A DNA stretch of 64,000 nt from Rheinheimera sp. D18 (GTDB taxonomy: Bacteria; Pseudomonadota; Gammaproteobacteria; Enterobacterales; Alteromonadaceae). Position numbers and translations under genes: made by a program. The stretch lies in the NCBI RefSeq assembly GCF_004345025.1, contig NZ_CP037745.1, forward strand, positions 1,302,001-1,366,000. Reading direction: 5' to 3'. This document shows, piece after piece, positions 53,166-63,629 of this stretch (within the stretch, counting starts at the first letter, position 1; the number at the start of each line of letters is the position of its first letter). Under the pieces are notes generated by a model. The model worked only from the letters and a program-made list of their open reading frames with translations. It had not been told where the DNA came from and ran no database searches.

Positions 53166-54686
53166 ATGACGGTTATTCGCCAGCAAGATTTTATCGACAG
53201 CATTGAAGATGCGCTGCAGTATATTTCGTATTATCACCCGCTAGACTTTATTCAAGCCTTAGAAGTTGCTTATCACAAAGAGCAAAACCCAGCGGCAAAA
53301 GATGCGATTGCACAAATTCTCATTAACTCACGCATGTCGGCTGAAGGCCATCGGCCAATTTGTCAGGATACCGGCATTGTTACCTGCTTTGTTAAAATAG
53401 GTATGGATGTTAAGTGGGATAAAACTAATTTAACCGTGCAAGAAATGGTAAACGAAGGCACCCGTCGTGCGTATTTAAACCCAGATAACCCGTTACGTGC
53501 GTCTATTGTTGCCGACCCTGCTGGCGCGCGTAAAAACACCAAAGATAATACCCCTGCGGTAGTGCATATAGATTTAGTAGCCGGTAATCAGGTAGAAGTA
53601 ATGATTGCCGCTAAAGGCGGTGGTTCAGAAAATAAAACTAAAATGGCAATGTTAAATCCGTCAGACTCTATTGTTGACTGGGTATTAGAAACCTTACCGA
53701 AAATGGGTGCCGGTTGGTGTCCGCCAGGTATGTTAGGTATAGGCATTGGCGGTACGGCAGAAAAAGCCGCAGTATTGGCTAAAGAATCATTAATGGAGCC
53801 GGTGAATATTCAGCAACTTATTGATAAAGGCGCAGAAACCGCCGAAGAAAAACTGCGTTTAGAGCTATACGAAAAAGTGAATAAACTGGGTATCGGTGCC
53901 CAAGGTTTAGGGGGTTTAACTACCGTGGTGGATGTGAAAATTAATAGCGTACCCACCCATGCCGCTAGCTTACCCGTGGTTATGATCCCAAACTGTGCCG
54001 CAACTCGGCATCTACACTTTCATTTAGACGGCAGCGGCCCGGCCGAAATTACGCCACCAAAATTAGAAGACTGGCCGCAAGTTACTTGGGAGCTAGGCAG
54101 TAATGTACGCCGGGTTAATTTAGATACCTTAACACCTGCCGAGGTGCAAACCTGGCAAGCCGGTGAAACGGTATTATTAAGCGGCAAAATGCTAACTGGG
54201 CGCGATGCCGCACATAAACGCATTGCCGATATGTTAGGCCGTGGCGAAGCTTTGCCGGATGGCGTAGATTTTAAAAACCGGTTTATTTATTACGTTGGCC
54301 CAGTAGATGCTGTAGGTGATGAAGTGGTTGGCCCAGCAGGCCCAACTACGGCAACGCGAATGGATAAATTTACCGATATGATGCTCGGCCAAGCCGGCTT
54401 ATTAGGCATGATTGGTAAATCAGAACGTGGCGATAAAACCGTTGCCAGCATTAAACAGCACAAAGCCGTGTACTTAATGGCAGTGGGTGGTGCGGCTTAC
54501 TTAGTGTCTAAAGCGATTAAAAAATCACGTGTTGTTGCTTTTGCCGATCTTGGTATGGAAGCCATTTACGAATTTGATGTGCAGGATATGCCGGTAACCG
54601 TTGCAGTTGATTCAAATGGTAATAACGTGCACCAGCAGGGGCCGGCTATTTGGAAGGTGAATATTCAGCAAATGGACCAAGCATAA
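53166..54686 (+). CDS. fumA: Fumarate hydratase, class I
   Basis: At 506 residues this is a class I iron-sulfur fumarase of the single-chain type. PICQDTGIVTCF holds the first cluster Cys, PPGMLGIGIGGTAEKAAVLAKESLM and MIPNCAATRHLHFHLDGSGPA the others. The C-terminal beta part has YVGPVDAVGDEVVGPAGPTTATRMDKFTDMML and ADLGMEAIYEFDVQDMPVTVAVDSNG. It reversibly hydrates fumarate to malate in the TCA cycle and is oxygen-sensitive. The symbol follows the E. coli fumA/fumB type. A terminator follows. Confidence 0.95.
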   Translation: MTVIRQQDFIDSIEDALQYISYYHPLDFIQALEVAYHKEQNPAAKDAIAQILINSRMSAEGHRPICQDTGIVTCFVKIGMDVKWDKTNLTVQEMVNEGTRRAYLNPDNPLRASIVADPAGARKNTKDNTPAVVHIDLVAGNQVEVMIAAKGGGSENKTKMAMLNPSDSIVDWVLETLPKMGAGWCPPGMLGIGIGGTAEKAAVLAKESLMEPVNIQQLIDKGAETAEEKLRLELYEKVNKLGIGAQGLGGLTTVVDVKINSVPTHAASLPVVMIPNCAATRHLHFHLDGSGPAEITPPKLEDWPQVTWELGSNVRRVNLDTLTPAEVQTWQAGETVLLSGKMLTGRDAAHKRIADMLGRGEALPDGVDFKNRFIYYVGPVDAVGDEVVGPAGPTTATRMDKFTDMMLGQAGLLGMIGKSERGDKTVASIKQHKAVYLMAVGGAAYLVSKAIKKSRVVAFADLGMEAIYEFDVQDMPVTVAVDSNGNNVHQQGPAIWKVNIQQMDQA

Positions 54687-54699
54687 CGCTTGCTCTTAA

Positions 54700-54731
54700 A
54701 AGGCTGTAGCAATGCTACGGCCTTATTTTTT
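54700..54731 (+). terminator. Rho-independent terminator after fumarase
   Basis: AAGGC-T-GTAGC (54700-54710) pairs with GCTAC-G-GCCTT (54714-54724), with one T-G opposition, around an AAT loop. ATTTTTT follows. Confidence 0.85.
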
Positions 54732-54762
54732 CAGCCTATAACAACAAAAAATAGGGATACGC

Positions 54763-56805
54763 ATGAAGAAGACGTTAATAACATTATCGCTACTGCCAGC
54801 ATTGTCGCTATTAGCGGCAGGTGCAGTGAGCGCCAATGCGCCGCTAAGTGTCGAACATTTAAATCAGCTTAATAAGTTACACGACGTGGTGTTATCACCT
54901 GATGGTAGGTTTTTAGCTTATGGCCAAACTAATGGCGGTTTTAGCCCAGCAGATACGTCATCTGATTTATATTTAATGGATTTGTCTAACCTCAACAAGG
55001 TTACACGCTTAACACAAAATGCCAGTCGCGAAAGCCAAGTGCAATGGGCAGCTGACGGACAAAGCCTGTATTTTATTGCTAATCGTACGGGCTCAAGCCA
55101 AGTGTGGCAATTACCGTTATATGGTGGCGAAGCATTACAAGTAACCGATTTACCGGTGCCGGTAGAAGGGTTTAAAGTTTCAGCTGATGCTAAGCAGTTG
55201 GCTTTGGCACTGTCGGTTAAACCGGGTTGTCAAACTTTGCAATGTACACTTGATGCTAAAGCTGCTGAGGCAAATAAAAAAGACAGTGCCATGGCGTACG
55301 ACCAACTGATGGTAAGGCACTGGGATAGCTGGTTAACGCCATATCGTAGCCAGTTACACGTTGCAGCCTTAGGTAAGGGCGTAGTTAAAGATGCGACTAA
55401 CCTGATGAGCGAGTGGAATACCGACATTGCCGGCATCAGTGAAGTTGCTTTTACTCCCGACAATAGCCGCTTAGTGTTTAGTGCAAAAATTCCGGCAGCG
55501 GATCAAGCTTGGCATACCAACTTTGATATTTTTATGGTGTCGATAAACGGTGGTGAAAAGCAAAACCTGACCTCGTCTAATCCGGCATGGGATGCCCAGC
55601 CGTCGTTTTCAGCGGATGGCCGTTTTATGGCCTATAAAGCCATGAGCAAACCGGCATCAGAGGCAGACAAATTTAGCCTGATGTTACTCGATATGGTAAC
55701 TGGGCAACGTAAAGAGCTGGCACCAGAATTCGACAGCTCAATTGGTGAATACCAATTTGGTGCCGACAATCGTACCGTTTACGTTACTACGCAAGACGTT
55801 GGTCAATATAGTATTTACGCTATTAACACTAGCTTTGGTGATGTGCGTAAAGTGTACGGTGATGGCACTGCTGGCGCGTTAAATATTGCTAGCGATAAAA
55901 TTGTATTTACCAACCATAAACTTGATATGCCAGCTGAAATATTTCAGCTTAATGTTGATGGTACAGGTTTAAGCCAGTTAACCGATATTAATGCCCAGTG
56001 GCGTAAACAGGTTAAGTTTGGCGACTATGAACAATTTAGCTTTAAAGGCGCCAATGACGATACCGTTTATGGCTACTTGGTAAAGCCGTGGAATTTTGAC
56101 GCTAAGAAAAAATACCCAATGGCATTTTTAGTGCACGGTGGGCCACAGGGTAGCTTTGGCAATATGTTTAATGAGCGCTGGAACGCGCAAATGTATGCCG
56201 CCAAAGGCTACGCGGTAGTGATGATAGACTTTCATGGTTCTACCGGTTACGGCCAAGCTTTTACCGACTCGATTAGCCGTGACTGGGGTGTTAAACCGCT
56301 TGAAGATTTAAAGAAAGGCTTTAACTATATTGTGCAAGCACAGCCGTGGATTGATGGTGACCGTGCTTGTGCGCTTGGCGCATCTTACGGTGGCTACATG
56401 ATGAACTGGATTGCCGGTAACTGGCCAACCGGTTTTAAATGTTTAGTTAACCATGCGGGTTTATACGATATGCCAAGCTTTTACGGTAGTACCGAAGAGC
56501 TGTGGTTTGCTGAATACGATTTAGGCGGCCCAGCATGGCAAGAAGGCTCTGACTATCAGAAATTTAACCCAGCTGCATTAGCCGATAAATGGCAAACACC
56601 TATGCTGGTGTTGCACGGTTTAAAAGACTATCGCGTACCGTATGCACAAGGTTTAGGTGCCTTTACTAATTTACAGCGTAAAGGCATTGACTCACGCTTG
56701 GTTATTTTCCCCGATGAAAATCATTGGATCTTAAATAAAGATAACCGTGTACGTTGGTATAACGAAGTGTTTCAGTGGTTAGATAAATACACTAAAGCTA
56801 ATTAA
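54763..56805 (+). CDS. Secreted S9 family prolyl oligopeptidase-type peptidase
   Basis: The 680-residue precursor has a signal peptide (about 1-24, ending VSANA). An N-terminal seven-bladed propeller (about 30-400) with DPP/TolB-like repeats (VVLSPDGRFLAYGQTNGG, VQWAADGQSLYFIAN) leads to an alpha/beta-hydrolase domain. The catalytic Ser541 lies in GASYGGYMMNW, the Asp in HGLKDYRVPY, and the His in DENHWIL. It resembles bacterial DPP-IV or acylaminoacyl-peptidases that act on exported peptides in the periplasm. It is monocistronic behind the fumarase terminator. Substrate preference is not readable. Confidence 0.93.
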   Translation: MKKTLITLSLLPALSLLAAGAVSANAPLSVEHLNQLNKLHDVVLSPDGRFLAYGQTNGGFSPADTSSDLYLMDLSNLNKVTRLTQNASRESQVQWAADGQSLYFIANRTGSSQVWQLPLYGGEALQVTDLPVPVEGFKVSADAKQLALALSVKPGCQTLQCTLDAKAAEANKKDSAMAYDQLMVRHWDSWLTPYRSQLHVAALGKGVVKDATNLMSEWNTDIAGISEVAFTPDNSRLVFSAKIPAADQAWHTNFDIFMVSINGGEKQNLTSSNPAWDAQPSFSADGRFMAYKAMSKPASEADKFSLMLLDMVTGQRKELAPEFDSSIGEYQFGADNRTVYVTTQDVGQYSIYAINTSFGDVRKVYGDGTAGALNIASDKIVFTNHKLDMPAEIFQLNVDGTGLSQLTDINAQWRKQVKFGDYEQFSFKGANDDTVYGYLVKPWNFDAKKKYPMAFLVHGGPQGSFGNMFNERWNAQMYAAKGYAVVMIDFHGSTGYGQAFTDSISRDWGVKPLEDLKKGFNYIVQAQPWIDGDRACALGASYGGYMMNWIAGNWPTGFKCLVNHAGLYDMPSFYGSTEELWFAEYDLGGPAWQEGSDYQKFNPAALADKWQTPMLVLHGLKDYRVPYAQGLGAFTNLQRKGIDSRLVIFPDENHWILNKDNRVRWYNEVFQWLDKYTKAN

Positions 56806-56850
56806 ATTAAACCGAATTAAGCTAAACCAAAGAAAAGGACAGCGTCGCTG

Positions 56851-58044
56851 ATGAATATGCCAGAGGTAGTTATTGTTGGTAGTGCGCGCACTGCTATTGG
56901 TAGCTTTGCTGGCAGTTTGTCAGCACTCAGCCCGGCAGAGCTTGGCACTGCAGCCGCAATAGCGGCTATTGAGCGGGCCAATATTACGCCAAGCGATATC
57001 GACCATGCTGTATTTGGCCATATTATTACTACCTCGGCAGCCGATGCATATTTGGCGCGGCATATTGCGCTTAATAGCGGTATGCTAACAACATCAGTGG
57101 CGTTTAACGTAAACCGATTGTGCGGCTCTGCAGTGCAATCGGTTATTTCTGCGACACAATTAATTCAGCTAGGCCAAAGTAACATTGCGCTAGCCGGTGG
57201 TGCAGAAAGTATGAGTAATGGTGCTTATATTCTGCCTAAACTGCGCCAAGGTTTACGCATGGGCCATGGCAATATAACTGATTTAACTTTAGGCATTTTA
57301 ACTGATCCTTTTGCTAGTGGTCATATGGGCCTTACTGCAGAAACTATCGCTAAACACTATGGTTTTAGTCGCGCTGATTTAGATGCTTATGCCGCGCAAA
57401 GCCACTATCGAGCTGCCTATGCGCAGCAGCAAGGTTATTTTGCTGAGCAAATTGTACCGGTATCAATAGCTGATCCGCGCAATAAGCAGAATACGCTGGT
57501 ATTTGCGCATGATGAACATATTAGACCTGATACCACGATACAAAGCTTAGCGAAATTAAAACCCGCATTTAAACAAGATGGTGTCGTTAGCGCAGGTAAT
57601 GCCTCAGGATTAAATGATGCTGGCGCCGCCATAGTATTAACCAGCCGTGCTGAAGCTAATAAACGCGGGTTAACCGCACAAGCCCGTATTGTCGGCTATA
57701 GCTTTGCCGGTGTTGAGCCCGGTGTAATGGGGCTTGGACCAATACCTGCGGTGCAAAAACTATTAAAGCAAACGGGATTAACGCTGGCTGATATTGCGCT
57801 AATTGAATCAAATGAAGCTTTTGCTGCTCAGGCAATGGCGGTTACACAAAGCTTGGGCTTAGACCTTGCTAAGGTTAACCCCAACGGCGGCGCGATAGCT
57901 ATGGGACATCCAGTAGGTGCTACGGGGTCAATTTTAATTATTAAGTTATTAGCTGAGCTGCAGCGCATTAATGGCCGTTTTGGTGTAGTAACTATGTGTA
58001 TTGGTGGCGGCCAAGGTATCGCTCTGTTGCTTGAGGCGCTTTAA
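56851..58044 (+). CDS. Acetyl-CoA C-acyltransferase (thiolase)
   Basis: The 397-residue thiolase has both active-site Cys residues and the His: Cys91 in NRLCGSAVQSV, GGAIAMGHPVGATGS with the conserved His near 352, and CIGGGQGIALL with the second Cys. SNEAFAAQAMA is the usual internal motif. It is biosynthetic/degradative type II like AtoB or BktB, acting on acetoacetyl-CoA or related ketoacyl-CoA. No hydroxyacyl-CoA dehydrogenase is adjacent. Starting at the second Met (MPEVV) is also possible. Its 3' end overlaps the convergent oxidoreductase by four bases. Confidence 0.93.
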   Translation: MNMPEVVIVGSARTAIGSFAGSLSALSPAELGTAAAIAAIERANITPSDIDHAVFGHIITTSAADAYLARHIALNSGMLTTSVAFNVNRLCGSAVQSVISATQLIQLGQSNIALAGGAESMSNGAYILPKLRQGLRMGHGNITDLTLGILTDPFASGHMGLTAETIAKHYGFSRADLDAYAAQSHYRAAYAQQQGYFAEQIVPVSIADPRNKQNTLVFAHDEHIRPDTTIQSLAKLKPAFKQDGVVSAGNASGLNDAGAAIVLTSRAEANKRGLTAQARIVGYSFAGVEPGVMGLGPIPAVQKLLKQTGLTLADIALIESNEAFAAQAMAVTQSLGLDLAKVNPNGGAIAMGHPVGATGSILIIKLLAELQRINGRFGVVTMCIGGGQGIALLLEAL

Positions 58045-58685
58045 GTCATTTCGCTGGCTATTTGCAGTAATGCCGTAGCAAGTTGTTTAGGCTCTTGTGC
58101 GCCAGAGATTAAATACTGATTATTAATAATAAAGGCTGGTACTGATGAAATACCCGCTTGCTTATATTTTGCAATATCGTCATTTACCTCATCGATATAA
58201 TCGTTGCTGGCTAATATACGCGCCGCTTTGGTTTTATCTAACCCCGCTTGCTCGGCACATTCTGCTAATACCTGATGATCGGCCACATTTTTTGCCTCAC
58301 CAAAATAAGCGTTAAATAACGCCAGTTTCATCTCGTCGGCTTTTTGCTGGCTTGCGGCCCATTTTACTAAACGATGGCCATCAAAGGTATTACAGGTATA
58401 ACGCTGTTGTAGCTTAGTAAAGTTAAGCCCTAAATCAGCAGCAATTTTCATCATTTGTGCCTGATTTTCGGCCATTTCTTGCTCGCTACGGCCATATTTT
58501 CTGCTAAGAGCCGGTAATATTGGTTCTTGCGGCGCGTTTTTATCAGGGTTTAACTCAAAAGCATGCCATTCTAGCTCAACCGGAATTTGCGGTAGTGTGC
58601 TTAATGCTTGTTGTAGCCTTGCATAACCTATTGCACACCATGGGCAGGCAATATCCGACACTAAATCTATTTTTATGGTTTGCAT
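58041..58685 (-). CDS. DsbA family oxidoreductase (FrnE-like)
   Basis: The 214-residue thioredoxin-fold protein has the DSBA-type CxxC at Cys14-Pro-Trp-Cys17 (DIACPWCAIGYARL) and the cis-Pro loop GISSVPAFIINNQYLISGAQEP. It has no signal peptide, so it is cytoplasmic like FrnE and YwbO. A role in polyketide or thiol redox chemistry is inferred for the family. It is convergent with and overlaps the thiolase gene, so the two are not one operon. Confidence 0.92.
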   Translation of the reverse strand: MQTIKIDLVSDIACPWCAIGYARLQQALSTLPQIPVELEWHAFELNPDKNAPQEPILPALSRKYGRSEQEMAENQAQMMKIAADLGLNFTKLQQRYTCNTFDGHRLVKWAASQQKADEMKLALFNAYFGEAKNVADHQVLAECAEQAGLDKTKAARILASNDYIDEVNDDIAKYKQAGISSVPAFIINNQYLISGAQEPKQLATALLQIASEMT

Positions 58686-58854
58686 TTACGTCATCCTGTA
58701 ACTGAAGTGTAAATAACTATAACGAATAGCATAGGTGTTTTATAACGCTGACTCAATAGTTTTACTTATCAGCATATCCCACGGTTCAGTGTAATTGTCC
58801 CAATCAGCTAACGCATGCATCGCCGATAGGGTAAAAATAGCAATTGGGTTATAG

Positions 58855-60021
<1,167 letters not shown>

Positions 60022-60050
60022 CTTGAAATTGTAACAGTACGATAGGGGTA

Positions 60051-60144
60051 GGTTGGGATCCCGTTAGCGCAGCCACAGAGTGTCTGAGCCCTGCCGTAGG
60101 CATTAGGGCGAGTTGCTGTGGTGAGCATAGCGGGAATCGCAACC
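60051..60144. repeat. REP-like structured repeat element between frmA and the formylglutathione hydrolase gene
   Basis: GGTTGGGATCCCG at the left end is answered by CGGGAATCGCAACC at the right, giving imperfect outer arms. CCACAG (60073-60078) and CTGTGG (60116-60121) form a middle stem, and GCCCT with AGGGC around GCC-GTA-GGC forms the inner one. The whole 94 bases fold into a nested hairpin. Neither strand looks coding. Such elements are usually multicopy. Confidence 0.65.
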
Positions 60145-60176
60145 GACAATATTGAGACTTACGTGATGGATAGCCA

Positions 60177-61025
60177 ATGACAAATTCGACATTAATTAAA
60201 CTAAGCGAACAACTTACCTTTGGTGGTAAACAAATCCGCTTTAAGCACAGCTCGAAAACCTTAAATTGTGAAATGCAGTTTTCGGTGTTTTTACCAGAGC
60301 AAGCGCAAACAGAGAAAGTGCCGGCGCTGTATTGGTTATCGGGTTTAACCTGCACTGATGAAAACTTTTCCAGTAAAGCCGGGGCGCAGCGTGTTGCTGC
60401 CCAATTAGGTATCGCATTAATCATGCCCGATACTAGCCCGCGCGGTGACGGCGTAGCCGATGACGAAAACGCTGCCTACGATTTTGGTTTAGGTGCGGGT
60501 TTTTATGTTAATGCCACAGCCGAACCTTATGCTAAGCACTATCAAATGTATGATTATATTGTAACCGAGCTACCCCAGTTACTCGAGGCGCAATTACCGC
60601 TATCAAACAAGCGGGCTATTAGCGGTCATTCTATGGGCGGCCATGGTGCCTTAGTTATTGGTTTACGTAATCCAGAACGCTATAGCAGCATTTCTGCGTT
60701 TTCACCCATTTGCAACCCGATTAATTGCGCTTGGGGTATTAAGGCTTTTACCGGCTATTTAGGCGACAATAAGCAACAATGGCAGCAATATGATGCCTCT
60801 TTGCTATTAGCCGCTACTGAAAAACCCTTACCAATTTTGGTTGATCAGGGCACAGCAGATACTTTTTGGCCGGATCAGTTAAACACTGATAGCTTAATCA
60901 CTGCGGCCAAACAACATAATACTGATATAGAAATACGTTATCAGCAGGGCTATGATCATAGCTACTATTTTATTGCCAGCTTTATTGAACAACATTTACG
61001 CTTTCATGCCAAATACTTAACCTAA
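60177..61025 (+). CDS. fghA: S-formylglutathione hydrolase
   Basis: The 282-residue esterase-D family enzyme has VPALYWLSGLTCTDENF, MPDTSPRGDGVADDENAAYDFGLGAGFYVNA, the nucleophile Ser152 in SGHSMGGHGALV, and the Asp and His of the triad in DQGTADTFW and GYDHSYYFIA. It hydrolyses S-formylglutathione to formate and glutathione, completing the pathway begun by frmA. The two are in the same orientation. The intervening repeat may modulate relative expression or mark the transcript. Confidence 0.95.
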   Translation: MTNSTLIKLSEQLTFGGKQIRFKHSSKTLNCEMQFSVFLPEQAQTEKVPALYWLSGLTCTDENFSSKAGAQRVAAQLGIALIMPDTSPRGDGVADDENAAYDFGLGAGFYVNATAEPYAKHYQMYDYIVTELPQLLEAQLPLSNKRAISGHSMGGHGALVIGLRNPERYSSISAFSPICNPINCAWGIKAFTGYLGDNKQQWQQYDASLLLAATEKPLPILVDQGTADTFWPDQLNTDSLITAAKQHNTDIEIRYQQGYDHSYYFIASFIEQHLRFHAKYLT

Positions 61026-61073
61026 ACCGATGCGTTGGCGTTACCTGCCAGCGCTTGCTAATTGGATGATGCA

Positions 61074-61487
61074 ATGAATTACGATACCAACAATATTTTT
61101 GCCAAAATTTTACGCGGTGAAATACCTAGTTTTAAAGTGTATGAAGATGCATATACCCTGGCATTTATGGATATTATGCCGCAGGCCGATGGCCATACCT
61201 TGGTTATTCCCAAATTTGCCGCTGAAACCTTATTAGATATTCCTGCTGATATGCTGGCGCATACAATGACGACGGTACAAAAAGTGATGTCGGCATTAAA
61301 GTCAACTTTAGGCGTAGAAGGCGTAGTGCTAATGCAACTCAATGGCAGTGCTGCAGGGCAAACAGTGCCGCATTTGCATTTTCATTTAATACCCGAGCAC
61401 TTATCGAAATTAAAGGGCCATGGCTCGGCAATGGGCGATATGGACAAAATTAAAGCGTTAGCGGTAAAAATTAGCGCCGCACTCTAA
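61074..61487 (+). CDS. HIT family nucleotide-binding hydrolase
   Basis: The ATG at 61074 (MNYDTNNIFAKILRGEIPSF) gives 137 residues; an in-frame TTG at 61062 is unlikely. The HIT motif HLHFHLIPE, preceded by GQTVP, carries the catalytic His, and DIMPQADGHTLVIPK is the typical earlier segment. Members hydrolyse dinucleotides or AMP-linked phosphoramidates. The Gln at the conserved Gly-Gln-x-Val position suits a protein kinase C interacting/HinT type. It follows the formylglutathione hydrolase gene by 48 bases and may be in its transcript. Confidence 0.9.
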   Translation: MNYDTNNIFAKILRGEIPSFKVYEDAYTLAFMDIMPQADGHTLVIPKFAAETLLDIPADMLAHTMTTVQKVMSALKSTLGVEGVVLMQLNGSAAGQTVPHLHFHLIPEHLSKLKGHGSAMGDMDKIKALAVKISAAL

Positions 61488-61556
61488 GCTGTGCTTTAAA
61501 AAATTCGGCAAAGAGTATTTCAAAAATTGATTCAGTAATTATTTAGGCAAGGGTTT

Positions 61557-63527
61557 ATGCGCGCTATCTCGGTATTTATTTCGCTGGTGTTACTTGTTAG
61601 TTGCACTGTAACACCACCTGCAAACGTGGCGCTGCGCTTAAGTATTATTCATATTAATGACACCCACTCGCATTTTGACCCTAGCCCAGCCACCGTTACC
61701 GATGCCGATAATCAGGCGCTGTACACTTATATTGGCGGCCATCCACGCATACTTACGCAGGCGAATAAATTACGCCAACAAGCTGCAAAGCAGGGCACGC
61801 CAACCCTGTTTTTACATGGCGGCGATGCGTTTAAAGGTAGCGCGTATTTTGAGTTATTTGAGCAAAAAATTAATATCGATATGCTCAATCGTTTTGGGCT
61901 CGATGCCATGGCAATGGGCAACCATGAGTTTGATGTGGGTTTAAGCAAGCTTGCTGATTTTATTGCTAACGTTAACTTTCCGCTGTTAGCCGCAAATATT
62001 GATAGCCAAGCGGAACCCTTGTTAAGTAACGCCGTTAATTTACTTCCCTATCAGTTATTTATCTTGCAGCATAATCAGCTTAAGCCAGTGGCGAATATTA
62101 ACCCCGCAAATACCGAGCAGGTAGTGGCGGTATTAGGCTTAGCACTAGAGGATATGCGAGCCATAGCAACTAATACTGGCAAGCTGGTATTTAACAATGA
62201 AATTATCACCGCACAGCGCACCGTAGATGCTTTAAGCGACATGGGTGTTAAACATATTGTTGCGCTAACGCACTTGGGTAATCAGCGTGACTTAGCCTTA
62301 GCCGCTGCGGTAAACGGCCTTGATGCCATTGTTGGTGGCCACTCGCATAGCCTTTTAGGCGACTTTAGCCATTGGCATTTAGGTACGCAGCGCCGTTATG
62401 CCCAGCTGATAACTAATGCCGATGGGCAGGGCCAAACCTGTGTAGTACAGGCGGGCGAATTTGCCCAAGCAATAGGGCAGGTAAACCTTGAATTTAACCG
62501 CGCTGGCCAGTTACTTAGCTGTACGGGTAATAATACCATCTTAGCCAGCAATGATTATTATCGAGCCGCAAAGCGTGATAACGCAAACCGAATAGCAACA
62601 GATAAACAAGCTCAAACCGAGCGTTATATTGCTGCGTTACCCCGCACTGCACTAGTGGCTGAAGATGCCCGTATGCGAGAGGTGTTAAATACCCAGTACT
62701 TACCTGCGGTGCAAAAAGCTTATGGCGCAACCGTTAGCTATACCGATAGGTTAATTGGTCATGTACGTTTACCCGGCTCCGATGGCAGTAATCAACACGG
62801 CTCTGAACTGGCGGGTTATATTGCCGATGGCATTACCTTTTGGCTAAACCAACCACAGCTACAAGCGAAAACTGGCCGACAGGTTGATTTTGCCCTAATT
62901 GGTGCCGGTAATATTCGGGCATCGTTACAAGCAGGCGCGATATATGAAGGGCATATTCGCCTAGAAGTACTGCCGTTTGATACGCCTTTATCTGTTATCA
63001 GTATTAGAGGCGCTGATATTAATGCACTACTTACCGATGTTATTAGTGCCAGCCTAGTGCCGGGTGCACATACCGGAAAGTATCCTTATAGCGGTAATTT
63101 GCGCTATATCGCCAAACAAACTGCGTTAGGCCAAGCTAGCTTAACTCAGCTACAAGTATGGCGAGATGGCAAGTGGCAAGACATACAGCCTGATACTACA
63201 TACACCATGGCTACCACCAGTTACTTAGCCGATGGTAACGATGGTTGGCAACACCTACAGCAGATACAACAGCAGCATAGCGACCGGCTAGATATTATTT
63301 TACAACAGCAGCAACCCAGTGTATTTGCTGTAATACGGGTTAATGCCACACAAGATAGCAGCGGCAGCACATCATATAAAGCGCAATACAAAACGGTAGA
63401 AAACTTGCCCTGCAAAGCTGAGGGCACCGATTGCAAAGCCGCTGCCAAAGCCTTTATTGATTACTTAACCGCCAAGCCAGAGCTTTGGCAAAAACCGAGG
63501 CAAGCGACAGTGACACTAGAGCGATAA
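61557..63527 (+). CDS. Lipoprotein 5'-nucleotidase/2',3'-cyclic phosphodiesterase (UshA-like)
   Basis: The 656-residue precursor begins with a lipoprotein signal (LLVSC, Cys16). The metallophosphatase domain shows IIHINDTHSHFD, LHGGDAFKGSAYFELF, AMGNHEFDVG, and VGGHSHSLLG (about 25-265). The C-terminal 5'-nucleotidase domain has FALIGAGNIRASLQAG, VLPFDTPLSVISI and a YTMATTSYLADGNDGW signature. It hydrolyses nucleoside phosphates in the periplasm for nucleotide scavenging. AAGGG precedes the ATG. It follows the HIT gene by about 70 bases. Confidence 0.93.
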   Translation: MRAISVFISLVLLVSCTVTPPANVALRLSIIHINDTHSHFDPSPATVTDADNQALYTYIGGHPRILTQANKLRQQAAKQGTPTLFLHGGDAFKGSAYFELFEQKINIDMLNRFGLDAMAMGNHEFDVGLSKLADFIANVNFPLLAANIDSQAEPLLSNAVNLLPYQLFILQHNQLKPVANINPANTEQVVAVLGLALEDMRAIATNTGKLVFNNEIITAQRTVDALSDMGVKHIVALTHLGNQRDLALAAAVNGLDAIVGGHSHSLLGDFSHWHLGTQRRYAQLITNADGQGQTCVVQAGEFAQAIGQVNLEFNRAGQLLSCTGNNTILASNDYYRAAKRDNANRIATDKQAQTERYIAALPRTALVAEDARMREVLNTQYLPAVQKAYGATVSYTDRLIGHVRLPGSDGSNQHGSELAGYIADGITFWLNQPQLQAKTGRQVDFALIGAGNIRASLQAGAIYEGHIRLEVLPFDTPLSVISIRGADINALLTDVISASLVPGAHTGKYPYSGNLRYIAKQTALGQASLTQLQVWRDGKWQDIQPDTTYTMATTSYLADGNDGWQHLQQIQQQHSDRLDIILQQQQPSVFAVIRVNATQDSSGSTSYKAQYKTVENLPCKAEGTDCKAAAKAFIDYLTAKPELWQKPRQATVTLER

Positions 63528-63629
63528 AGCGGCATTGCCACACAGGCCAAACTTAACAATTACACCGCTGTGCGAAGTTAAAAACTTAACCTGCCAACAG
63601 TGATACTGCGCGCTGGCCTGAACCTGTTG

